A stretch of DNA of 64,000 nucleotides from contig NZ_NGVS01000014.1 in the NCBI RefSeq assembly GCF_002777975.1, positions 202,198 to 266,197 of the forward strand, read 5' to 3'. The translations under genes were made by a program, and so were the position numbers. Source of the DNA: Shewanella carassii. Lineage in GTDB: Bacteria; Pseudomonadota; Gammaproteobacteria; Enterobacterales; Shewanellaceae. Shown one piece after another: positions 46,746 to 54,653 of the stretch; the stretch's first letter is position 1; every line of letters begins with the position of its first letter. The notes under the pieces are model-generated. The model did no database searches. It saw nothing but the letters and a program-made list of their open reading frames with translations, and had not been told where the DNA came from.

Positions 46746-48548
46746 ATGACACTCAAGACCCATTCCCAATCCTGGTTATCGGCTTCCTGGCAACGTTGCC
46801 AGGGGGCCGGGCTCAATCCCGCCGCCATACCCGATGAACTCAGGCTCAATACTGCTGCTCTTGATGAGCGGCGCCAGCGCCATGGCCGGCTGCTGCAAGC
46901 CGTGGAGCACAGTGCACTGCCACTGTTCAATCAACTTATGGGGCGAACCCAGAGCCGGCTCATCCTCTCGGATCCTCAAGGTTTTGTGCTGCATCACTGG
47001 GGCGTGAGCCGCTACTCACAAAAGCTTGCCAATATTGCCCTGGATACCGGGGTCAACTGGCTGGAGCAATACAAGGGAACCAATGCCATAGCCGCGGCAC
47101 TCAGCGAACGCCAGTGTGTTTCGGTTATCGGTGAGCAGCACTTTATCAAGAGCCACAGATTTATGAGTTGCACCGCCAGCCCGCTGTTTTCCCCGGACGG
47201 TGAGTTGCTGGGAGCCTTGGATATCACCAGTGAGCAGCAAATCCATACCCCAAAGACAGCCATTTTGGTGTCCAGTTTGGCGCAGCAGTTGGAGCTGGCC
47301 TTATTGTGCCGACTCCCCGGCGCTGCTGTTCGATTGGATCTGGCGCCGCAGCAGGCCCTGTTGCATTCTGGTTGGCAAGGCGTATTGGTGCTCGACCTTG
47401 GTGGGCGGGTGCTGGGCGCAAACCCTATGGCAAGGCAACTACTCAAAGGCATCAACCTGGGCCAAATTCACCAGGCCTTGTCCCCTCAGGTATTGAGCCG
47501 GGGCAGCGGCCGCTTGCAGCAGGGATTGGTGTTCAGAACCCAGGCGTTGGAGCAGCCTCAACATACCAAGCCTGTGGTTCGAGCGAGCCAGAGCCGAGAA
47601 AGCCAGAGCAGAGAAAGCAGCGCTGCTTTTAAAGAACCCAGGTTGGATCAAGCCTGGCAGCAGGCGCGTAAGGTGTTGGCACGAAATATCCCTTTGCTGA
47701 TCCTCGGGGAAACCGGAGTGGGCAAGGAGCAGTTTGTCAAACAGCTGCATGTGCAAAGTGCCAGGCATCAGCAGCCTTTTGTGGCGGTCAACTGCGCCGC
47801 GATCCCGGCGGAGCTGGTGGAATCAGAGCTGTTTGGTTATCAGGCGGGTGCCTTTACCGGAGCTTCTAGGCAGGGATATGTCGGTAAAATACGTCAGGCG
47901 CACCAGGGATCCCTGTTTCTGGATGAAATAGGCGAGATGCCCCTGGCGGCCCAGAGCCGTTTGCTTAGGGTGTTGCAGGAGCGCGAGGTGGTGCCCATTG
48001 GCAGTAATCAGGCACACAGCGTCGACATTCAGGTGATTGCCGCCACTCATATGGACTTACCAGCATTGGTGCAGCAGGGGGCCTTTCGCGCCGATCTCTA
48101 TTACCGGCTCAATGGCTTGCAGGTCACACTGCCTGCATTGCGCCAGCGAAGCGACCTACGGCGTCTGATCCACAAATTGCACCAGCGCTATCGAGTTCGG
48201 CCCCAGAGCCTGTGTCCTGTGCTGGAGCAGCGATTACTGCAATATCATTGGCCGGGAAACCTACGGGAGCTGGATAACCTGATGCAGGTAGCTTGTTTGA
48301 TGGCCGAAGAGTTCCCTGAACTCAACTGGCAAACGCTGCCTGAGAGTCTGCAGCAAACCTTGGTGGCCACAGAAGAGACTGTGACCGGTTTGGTACCCGC
48401 GCCGGGCAACAATCTGCACCGCCAAATGCAGACGCAAATTCGCGATACCTGGCTGGCCTGCAATGGTAACGTCAGTGAAGCGGCACGCCGTTTGGGGATT
48501 AGCCGCAACACCCTATACCGTAAGCTTAAGGCGTTGGCGCTGAAGTAG
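46746..48548 (+). CDS. Sigma-54-dependent activator, AcoR-like
   Basis: This 600-residue enhancer-binding protein has a GAF-type sensor (about 50-165), an AAA+ domain with Walker A GETGVGKE (321-328) and the sigma-54 contact loop GAFTGA (368-373), and a C-terminal Fis-type helix-turn-helix (NVSEAARRLGISRNTLYRKL, about 575-594). AcoR-type regulators respond to small metabolites such as acetoin or aldehydes. A Ser/Arg/Glu-rich linker (about 280-295) separates sensor and ATPase. The ATG at 46746 follows GGAG. The likely target is the divergent aldehyde dehydrogenase gene. Confidence 0.9.
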   Translation: MTLKTHSQSWLSASWQRCQGAGLNPAAIPDELRLNTAALDERRQRHGRLLQAVEHSALPLFNQLMGRTQSRLILSDPQGFVLHHWGVSRYSQKLANIALDTGVNWLEQYKGTNAIAAALSERQCVSVIGEQHFIKSHRFMSCTASPLFSPDGELLGALDITSEQQIHTPKTAILVSSLAQQLELALLCRLPGAAVRLDLAPQQALLHSGWQGVLVLDLGGRVLGANPMARQLLKGINLGQIHQALSPQVLSRGSGRLQQGLVFRTQALEQPQHTKPVVRASQSRESQSRESSAAFKEPRLDQAWQQARKVLARNIPLLILGETGVGKEQFVKQLHVQSARHQQPFVAVNCAAIPAELVESELFGYQAGAFTGASRQGYVGKIRQAHQGSLFLDEIGEMPLAAQSRLLRVLQEREVVPIGSNQAHSVDIQVIAATHMDLPALVQQGAFRADLYYRLNGLQVTLPALRQRSDLRRLIHKLHQRYRVRPQSLCPVLEQRLLQYHWPGNLRELDNLMQVACLMAEEFPELNWQTLPESLQQTLVATEETVTGLVPAPGNNLHRQMQTQIRDTWLACNGNVSEAARRLGISRNTLYRKLKALALK

Positions 48549-48756
48549 TTTTAGATGTTGGTATTTTGTTAGTAAGCTCGCAGTGGTACCGTCAATGATT
48601 GAGGCCAGTGCAACAGATTGGAATTATTGAATGTGAACCAGGCCGCGAAATGGCCCATGAGTTGCACGCCTCGACACTCTGTCAATGATCCTGTGTTCCG
48701 TCGCGGTTTTTTCCACTAGTCTTGAATTTGTATTTTTAACAGCAGGAGCGGTAATC

Positions 48757-49740
48757 ATGTTCAAGGCACTGGTATTGACCCAAAACGATAAACAGACCCT
48801 GGCCCAAGTCACTCAGTTGCAAGACGGCGATCTGCCCGAGGGGGATGTCCTGGTCGACGTTGCCTACAGCTCGCTGAATTACAAAGACGGCCTGGCGGTG
48901 ACCGGGCTTGGCAAGATTATTCGTCAGTTTCCCATGGTGCCGGGTATCGACTTTGCCGGTGTGGTGCGAGAGTCGGCCCATCCTGACTATCAGCCAGGCG
49001 ATGAGGTGATCCTCACCGGCTGGGGCGTTGGTGAAAACCATTGGGGTGGCATGGCCGAGCGTGCCAGAGTCAAGGGTGATTGGCTGGTGCCTATGCCGAG
49101 TGGCTGCAACGCTGCCAAGGCGATGATGATAGGTACCGCCGGCCTTACGGCCATGCTGTGTGTACAAGCGCTGCAACAGGCGGGGATCAAACCGGAAGAT
49201 GGTGAGGTGCTGGTAACAGGTGCCAGTGGTGGGGTCGGCTCGGTGGCCGTAACGCTGCTGGCCAAACTCGGCTTTAAGGTTGTCGCCAGCACAGGGCGCC
49301 TGGAGCAGAACGCGACCTGGCTTCAGCAGTTAGGTGCCAGTGATGTAATTGAGCGCAGTGAGCTTGAGCAGGATGCCAGACCACTGGATAAACAGCGCTG
49401 GGCCGCCGTAGTGGATACCGTAGGGAACAAGGTGCTGGCCAGCGCCTTGTCACAGCTGAATTATGCTGGGGTCGCCGCGATTTGTGGCCTGGCGGGGGGC
49501 TTTGCCCTGCCAACCACGGTAATGCCCTTTATTCTTCGAGGGGTCAGTCTGCTGGGAATCGACTCGGTGCAGTGCCCGGCCGCCAAGCGCCGCGCTGCCT
49601 GGGAGCAGGTAGTGGCTCTGTTGCCTGAGAGTTACTATCAAGAGGCTTGCCATGAAATTACTCTGGAGCAGGTTCCCGAGGCCGCAGCGCAAATCGTTAA
49701 AGGTGAAATCAGCGGCCGCACTCTGATTAAAGTTTGCTGA
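48757..49740 (+). CDS. acuI: Acrylyl-CoA reductase AcuI (YhdH-type)
   Basis: This 327-residue zinc-free medium-chain reductase of the AcuI/YhdH family reduces toxic acryloyl-CoA to propionyl-CoA with NADPH. The family start (YSSLNYKDGLAVTG) and the nucleotide-binding VLVTGASGGVGSVAVTLL are visible. CAGGAG precedes the ATG at 48757; the open frame reaches 48685. AcuI homologues are the standard partner of DMSP catabolism, and here the gene stands immediately upstream of an ene-reductase operon and dddY. YhdH is a common housekeeping label for the same family, so the link rests on position. Confidence 0.9.
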   Translation: MFKALVLTQNDKQTLAQVTQLQDGDLPEGDVLVDVAYSSLNYKDGLAVTGLGKIIRQFPMVPGIDFAGVVRESAHPDYQPGDEVILTGWGVGENHWGGMAERARVKGDWLVPMPSGCNAAKAMMIGTAGLTAMLCVQALQQAGIKPEDGEVLVTGASGGVGSVAVTLLAKLGFKVVASTGRLEQNATWLQQLGASDVIERSELEQDARPLDKQRWAAVVDTVGNKVLASALSQLNYAGVAAICGLAGGFALPTTVMPFILRGVSLLGIDSVQCPAAKRRAAWEQVVALLPESYYQEACHEITLEQVPEAAAQIVKGEISGRTLIKVC

Positions 49741-49978
49741 TCTTTGCCTAAATGGCAGTATGAGGGGGCATGAATGTGCCCCCAGAAGCCCTTTGGGGAC
49801 ATTACAGGCCCAACGTTCCAACCTATTTATCCTTTCCTGTTTACATTTTTCGAATTGAGTTTTGCTCTGAGCAACTCGAACGCTGATTTTAGCTCTGGAG
49901 TCAGCTCATAGCACATTGATGTTTAAGTTCCGCCATATTATCCAGATTATTCAATTGCTTTTTGATTTAAAGCTGTCA

Positions 49979-49994
49979 TTGGAAACCGTTCCAA
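49979..49994. promoter_or_regulatory. Palindromic operator site 1
   Basis: TTGGAA-ACCG-TTCCAA is a perfect 6+6 inverted repeat. The same arms occur before dddY (52263-52278), and five of the six base pairs recur at 50096-50109. The 16-bp length suits a TetR-type dimer. Confidence 0.65.
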
Positions 49995-50095
49995 AAAATG
50001 TCGCACGTTCAGTTTTAGGGGCAAAATCCAGGTCAGATGTCACTTTTGCATGTTGGAGTTTTGTTTAAAACGCAACTGACGCTTAACTCCCGTTT

Positions 50096-50109
50096 TGGAA
50101 TTGATTCCA
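50096..50109. promoter_or_regulatory. Palindromic operator site 2
   Basis: TGGAA-TTGA-TTCCA is the second copy of the motif before the ene-reductase operon. It ends 45 bp before the start codon, close to the 51 bp seen for the copy before dddY. Confidence 0.65.
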
Positions 50110-50154
50110 TTCCTAAGATGTCATTGTCGATGGAAACAAAAAAGGTGATGACAG

Positions 50155-51675
50155 ATGAGCAAAGTAGATCTGCTGGGACGCCGTAATTTTATCAAAGGCG
50201 TCGGGGCTGCTGCCGGTGTTGCTGTGGCCGCTCCCGTGTTGGCTGTTTCGGAAAAAGCCGCGGATGTGAACTGGGATAAAGAAGTCGAAGTGTTGATTAT
50301 CGGTTCGGGGTTTGCCGGTTTGGCTGCGGCGATTGAAGCGACCCGCAAGGGCGCCAAAGATGTGCATATCTTTGAGAAAATGCCCTATTTCGGTGGCAAC
50401 TCGGCCATTAATGGCGGCTTGTTTGCGGCGCCCGGCTCGCCGATGCAGCAACAGGAAGGTGTCAAGGATTCAGTAGAACAGATGGTTGCCGATCAGTTGA
50501 AGTCTGGCCGGGGGATCGCCGATGAAGAGTTGCTGCGTCATGTGGCCTCTCATGCGGTGGAAGCTTTGCAGATGACGTTGGATGCCGGTGCCGAATACCA
50601 TCCTTACCTGCAACAACTGGGGGGACACTCGGTTGCCCGTACCTATCAGACAACGGTCAGTTGCGGCGCGGGCATTACTCAGCCTCTGTATCAAGAGTGT
50701 CAGCGGCTTGGGGTCAAGACCCATAATCGTGCCAAGTTTGAGGGCTTTGTCCTCGGCAAGGATGGTCGCGTCGAAGGGGTGAAGATGCGTCAGGGGTATT
50801 ACTTCGGTGAAGAGGACTCTGGCAAGCTGGTTTACATCAAGTCTAAGCGTGGTGTCTTGGTGGCCACCGGTGGCTTTGCCCAGAATATCGGCCTGCGAAT
50901 GGCGCAGGATCCCACTCTGACCCATGAAGTGGGTTGTACCAACACTCCCGGCGCCACAGGTGAAGGCATGTTGGAGATGTTTCGTCTCGGCGCGGTGCCT
51001 GTGCACCTGGCACATATTCAGTCTGGGCCTTGGGCCTCTCCCGATGAGGGTGGTTTTGGCTATGTTTCTAACTATTCCATCTTCAACTTCCCTCATTCAA
51101 TAGCGATTAACCGTATGACGGGTAAGCGTTTTATGAATGAAATTGCCGACCGCAAGACCCGCGCCGATGCCGAGTTGGCCTGCCGCGACGCCAAGGGGGA
51201 GCCACTGCCGCCTATCTTGATCACCAGTTATAAGGATTCCAAACAGCATCCCAATACCGCCAAGGTGCTGAAATACAATGTGGGTTGGAAGTTTGATTCG
51301 CTGGAGGCGCTGGCCAAGCATTTTGATGTGCCATTGGAACCGCTCAAGGCACAAATCGAAGAGTACAACGGCTATGTCAAGAGTGGTGAAGACAAGCAGT
51401 TTGGCAAGAACATGACCAAGGCAAAAGACAAGTATATTGAAGCACCTTTCACTGTGGTGCGCTTATGGCCAAAAGTTCACTATTGTCAGGGCGGGGTGCA
51501 GGTCAATACCAAGGCTGAAGTCAAAGATAGCCTCACTGGTAAGCCGATACCCGGACTCTATGCCGCGGGTGAAGTGTGTGGCGGCATTCATGGCGTCAGC
51601 CGTCTGGGTAGTTGTTCTATTCCCGAATGTATGGTGATGGGGATGACTGCGGTACGTAGCATGATGCAGGCCTGA
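50155..51675 (+). CDS. Tat-exported FAD ene-reductase (fumarate-reductase family), probable acrylate reductase
   Basis: This 506-residue periplasmic flavoprotein is related to the flavin domain of Shewanella flavocytochrome c (FccA) but lacks a fused heme domain. It has a Tat signal (GRRNFIKG, Arg9-Arg10), an FAD GSGFAG motif (50-55) and a late GEVCGGIHGVSRLG segment. By eye, Arg333 (RFMNEIADR) aligns with the FccA proton donor Arg402 and Arg483 with Arg544. FccA His365 becomes Gly291 and His504 becomes Tyr443, which argues against fumarate and suits a monocarboxylate. A tetraheme cytochrome gene and dddY follow, so acrylate is the best guess; methacrylate or another enoate is possible. Confidence 0.82.
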   Translation: MSKVDLLGRRNFIKGVGAAAGVAVAAPVLAVSEKAADVNWDKEVEVLIIGSGFAGLAAAIEATRKGAKDVHIFEKMPYFGGNSAINGGLFAAPGSPMQQQEGVKDSVEQMVADQLKSGRGIADEELLRHVASHAVEALQMTLDAGAEYHPYLQQLGGHSVARTYQTTVSCGAGITQPLYQECQRLGVKTHNRAKFEGFVLGKDGRVEGVKMRQGYYFGEEDSGKLVYIKSKRGVLVATGGFAQNIGLRMAQDPTLTHEVGCTNTPGATGEGMLEMFRLGAVPVHLAHIQSGPWASPDEGGFGYVSNYSIFNFPHSIAINRMTGKRFMNEIADRKTRADAELACRDAKGEPLPPILITSYKDSKQHPNTAKVLKYNVGWKFDSLEALAKHFDVPLEPLKAQIEEYNGYVKSGEDKQFGKNMTKAKDKYIEAPFTVVRLWPKVHYCQGGVQVNTKAEVKDSLTGKPIPGLYAAGEVCGGIHGVSRLGSCSIPECMVMGMTAVRSMMQA

Positions 51676-51698
51676 ATTGGACGGTGAGAGAGGAACAA

Positions 51699-52055
51699 AT
51701 GATGAAGAAAGCAAACTTAGTGTGGGCACTGCTGCTGGCAGGATTAACTTCGGTATCGGTTCATGCCGTTCAACAGCGCGATTATCACAAGGCGGTGATA
51801 GGTAACGATTGTGAAGTGTGTCACGACCAGGGGGTAGATCAATACCCATCTGATAAGACTTGTTTACAATGTCATGATGTCGATGAGCTAGCGAAAGAAA
51901 CCGCCCGTAGCGGCGAGGACAGATGGCAAAATCCCCATGATAATTTGCACTATGGAAAAGACCTTCCCTGTGTTGAATGTCATGGTGAACATCATCCGAA
52001 AAAGCCTTTGTGTAACAGTTGCCATACCTTTAAATACGACAAACATCAGGAGTAA
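51699..52055 (+). CDS. Periplasmic tetraheme cytochrome c, partner of the ene-reductase
   Basis: This 118-residue protein has a signal peptide (core WALLLAGLTSVSVHA, cleaved near residue 23) and four CxxCH motifs (CEVCH, CLQCH, CVECH, CNSCH). In FccA of Shewanella the equivalent heme domain is fused to the flavoprotein; here it is a separate gene 23 bp downstream, as in two-subunit methacrylate- and Wolinella-type reductases. It should accept electrons from a quinol dehydrogenase such as CymA (not in this window) and pass them to the FAD protein. GAGAGAGGA precedes the ATG at 51699; a second ATG follows directly. Confidence 0.88.
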   Translation: MMKKANLVWALLLAGLTSVSVHAVQQRDYHKAVIGNDCEVCHDQGVDQYPSDKTCLQCHDVDELAKETARSGEDRWQNPHDNLHYGKDLPCVECHGEHHPKKPLCNSCHTFKYDKHQE

Positions 52056-52162
52056 CAGCTAATATTTGATGCTGTTTTATTTTCCTCCACAGACAGTACG
52101 AATTATGAGTTTTATTGAATGAAAAAATAGTTCCCTGCAAGTGACTGTTTTAATTCAATACC

Positions 52163-52195
52163 AGGCCCTTTTCATCATAAAAAGGGCCTTTTTTT
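52163..52195 (+). terminator. Terminator of the ene-reductase operon
   Basis: AGGCCCTTTT / AAAAGGGCCT (52163-52172 with 52180-52189) is followed by seven T residues. It separates the reductase operon from dddY, which therefore needs its own promoter. Confidence 0.92.
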
Positions 52196-52262
52196 GTTCG
52201 ATGTGTTACAGCGATTTTTCATTCTATTATCTTATTTTGGCTATTGTGTTCTGACAGTATTT

Positions 52263-52278
52263 TTGGAAAAAGTTCCAA
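52263..52278. promoter_or_regulatory. Palindromic operator site 3, before dddY
   Basis: TTGGAA-AAAG-TTCCAA is identical in its arms to site 1 before the ene-reductase operon. It lies 50 bp before the dddY start codon and downstream of the terminator. Confidence 0.68.
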
Positions 52279-52328
52279 AGATATGCTTTCACTCTACTTA
52301 CTTTGGGTGTGAAATTAGGTGTAGGGTA

Positions 52329-53573
52329 ATGAATAAAAAGCTGATATTTATTTCACTGTTATTATCTAATACAGTAATGGCGGAAAAACTTCCCGATTTT
52401 TTAGCGTTGACCGATATTGAAAATGCAACTTTTGTTTGTTTAGGAGAAACACCAGAGTATTCTAAGCAAGATCAAAAGTATGTCGATATTCTTTGGGATG
52501 AAACCTTACGTTATTTAAATGGTTTTGCCCAGGCGCTTACTCATGGCGAACAAGCAAATTGCCTGAATTCGGATGAGGCTATTTACGACACCAGTGCCGG
52601 CGGACAAAAGTTCTGTGTAATGAATCGCCGCGATATGCAGTTGATGGTGAAAAATATCTATCAGGTATTACACAATCCCCAAAGTGCCAAACGTTGTTTC
52701 GGGGCTCGCCGTGACGTTAATTGGATCTACAGACCGGGTGGGGAGCTGGAGCAAAAATCCCCGGTGGCCCAGTGGGCGAAACGCATGAGCTTCAGTGAGT
52801 TCTTCGAGCAGAAGGTCAGCAACAAACAGGTGCAAAAACAGGGTAAAAGTTTTACCGATAATTTCTATAGAATGGTCACAGGGGATGAGGTGAAGATGCC
52901 ATCGACTTTTCCCTATGACATCAGCGCCAACGCCTTGCCCAATTTGTGGGCCGCTGCTGGCTGGTTCCCCATGTATGCCGAAGAAAGCCAGCGCAATGAC
53001 AAGAACTTCAATAATGTTCGTGGCGGTTATGCTTATGCAGAGATCTTAGGTCACTGGGGCCTGTTGAGAATTGACAGCATCAATGGTGAGAAAGTCGGCG
53101 CCGAAGTAGGTATGACAGTACAGGCGGTGGATACTCTTTACCCGTTTCACAACCATGCTATTTCTGAGATGTATTACAACATGCGCTTGCCAGCCTGCAC
53201 CAATCAGTTCAAGAGCCTGGCGATTAAAGCGGACTCCCCTCTGTTGAAAACCGTAAAAGAGGATGCCAAGATGCGCCGGGTTCGTTTCGATGCCGGGCAA
53301 CCCAGTGTCGATGCCATGTGGCTTTCCGGCAGTAGCGAACGCGATCCTCTGTTGTATTTTCACCAGAACACGATTCACGCCTTCGATGTCGATGGGCGCT
53401 GCGAAGCCAAGCCGGAAGAGCGAGCTCTGGTCTCGGTATGGGCCAGAAGTAATGCCCACAATAAGCACAATGACTATGGTACAACCTTGCTTTGTGAATC
53501 GGCCAAACAGCCGGGCACGCCGGCCAGAAAAGGCGAAGTCATTCAGTGCGATCTCACTAAACTCAAGTGGTAG
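52329..53573 (+). CDS. dddY: Periplasmic DMSP lyase DddY
   Basis: This 414-residue protein has a signal peptide (LIFISLLLSNTVMA, cleaved near residue 18). DddY cleaves dimethylsulfoniopropionate to dimethyl sulfide and acrylate in the periplasm. The cupin motif HNHAISEMY gives His274, His276, Glu280 and Tyr282, and a later IHAFD gives His350. This is the spacing I recall for the zinc ligands and catalytic Tyr of the studied Acinetobacter enzyme (His263, His265, Glu269, Tyr271, His338). Length is near the usual 400. I chose the ATG at 52329 because it gives a clean signal peptide; the frame runs back to 52194. It is AT-rich at its 5' end. Confidence 0.87.
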   Translation: MNKKLIFISLLLSNTVMAEKLPDFLALTDIENATFVCLGETPEYSKQDQKYVDILWDETLRYLNGFAQALTHGEQANCLNSDEAIYDTSAGGQKFCVMNRRDMQLMVKNIYQVLHNPQSAKRCFGARRDVNWIYRPGGELEQKSPVAQWAKRMSFSEFFEQKVSNKQVQKQGKSFTDNFYRMVTGDEVKMPSTFPYDISANALPNLWAAAGWFPMYAEESQRNDKNFNNVRGGYAYAEILGHWGLLRIDSINGEKVGAEVGMTVQAVDTLYPFHNHAISEMYYNMRLPACTNQFKSLAIKADSPLLKTVKEDAKMRRVRFDAGQPSVDAMWLSGSSERDPLLYFHQNTIHAFDVDGRCEAKPEERALVSVWARSNAHNKHNDYGTTLLCESAKQPGTPARKGEVIQCDLTKLKW

Positions 53574-53593
53574 TGGGTGGTAATACAGAGTGA

Positions 53594-53615
53594 GAACCCG
53601 GTCTTTGCCGGGTTC
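53594..53615 (+). terminator. Hairpin after dddY
   Basis: GAACCCGG / CCGGGTTC with a TCTTTG loop is a perfect 8-bp stem, 20 bp after the dddY stop. The T-run is weak, so termination may be partial. Confidence 0.6.
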
Positions 53616-53685
53616 GATTATCGTCAACATTTTTCATTGAAGCAGCGGTTTATTTTTTGTCTAAATCAGTAGTCACTTTCAATAA

Positions 53686-54540
53686 TTAATTCAATACCTT
53701 GAGGTTGGCCTTAAGCAAGGTGATCAATTGTTCACAGGCTTCCGTCTGGCTGTCTGGATTGAGATAAAGCGATTCATTGAATACCGGTAACGATGGTAGA
53801 TCGTGTGCTATGGGATCGAGAATTTGCATTCTGTCATTGATCCTGAATTCGGCAATCGGGGCTATGGCTAAATCATTTTCAACCGCCATGCACAGCGCTT
53901 GAGGCGATGGTGTGGATAGCAGCACATTGATGGGGCGCATCGACAGCTGATGGTTGGCAAATACCTGGGCGCGTATTGGGCAGTTCTCTGGGTAAAGCGC
54001 CATGGGAATCGTCTCCCGCTTATGGGCACTGCCATGTTTGGCGGCCACCCATTGGAAGCGGCGTTCGAACAGGAGTTCACCTTGAACCGGCGGTTGCCAA
54101 TGGGTCGCTACTATCAGGTCGAACTCCCCCTGATGCAACCGCTTATACAGATTACCGCTGACATCTGTGTCTATCACCAGTTCAATACAGGTAAATTCAC
54201 GCACAAATTCCAACAGTCCATTATCCAGGTAATAGGTAATGTAATCAGTGGGAACCCCGAGGCGAATGACTTCACGATTTTGACAATCTTTCAATTCATC
54301 AAGCGCTTGGGTGTTGAGTTGGATCATCTTATAGGCGTAGTTGAGCAGAGTCTTTCCTGATTCAGTTAATACTACTCCACGATTATCGCGTAGTAATAAA
54401 GGCTGGCCAACACTCTCTTCAAGCTTCTTGATTTGCAAACTTAATGCCGAGGGGGTGCGACAAACTTTTTCTGCGGCCTTAGACATATTTCCACATTCGG
54501 CCACAGCAATAAAACTCTCGAGCAATTCTATTTTTAACAT
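53686..54540 (-). CDS. LysR-family regulator next to dddY
   Basis: This 284-residue LysR-type protein has its helix-turn-helix at about residues 15-45 (GNMSKAAEKVCRTPSALSLQ and on). It is convergent with dddY and divergent from a TetR-type gene. DMSP genes in other bacteria are often controlled by LysR-type regulators that sense acrylate or DMSP, so it may regulate this cluster; position is the only evidence. Confidence 0.82.
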   Translation of the reverse strand: MLKIELLESFIAVAECGNMSKAAEKVCRTPSALSLQIKKLEESVGQPLLLRDNRGVVLTESGKTLLNYAYKMIQLNTQALDELKDCQNREVIRLGVPTDYITYYLDNGLLEFVREFTCIELVIDTDVSGNLYKRLHQGEFDLIVATHWQPPVQGELLFERRFQWVAAKHGSAHKRETIPMALYPENCPIRAQVFANHQLSMRPINVLLSTPSPQALCMAVENDLAIAPIAEFRINDRMQILDPIAHDLPSLPVFNESLYLNPDSQTEACEQLITLLKANLKVLN

Positions 54541-54653
54541 TGGCTATTGAGATGATTCATAATGCTATCAGTATTACTCAATGCCAGATTAACAAAAAGC
54601 CTGTTACTATTTTATTGTGAAGTTGGGAGTTAAACTTTGCTCAGGAGTAGTAT

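Larger units (their letters stand above)
49741..50154. other. Regulatory region before the ene-reductase operon
   Basis: This is a 414-bp non-coding stretch. It has a GC-rich hairpin GGGGGCA / TGCCCCC (49764-49770 with 49777-49783) just after acuI, probably ending that transcript although no T-run follows. An imperfect dyad covers about 49850-49880 (GAGTT..GCTC / GAGC..AACTC). Two copies of the TGGAA-N4-TTCCA palindrome are listed separately. Confidence 0.6.

Noticed and set aside
48616-48631. A fourth TTGGAA-type operator before acuI
   Set aside because: Only the left arm TTGGAA is present; the right side reads TGAATG and does not form the palindrome.
50155-51675. Fumarate reductase FccA
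   Set aside because: No fused heme domain, a Tat signal instead of a Sec signal, and two substrate histidines replaced; the dddY context points to another substrate.
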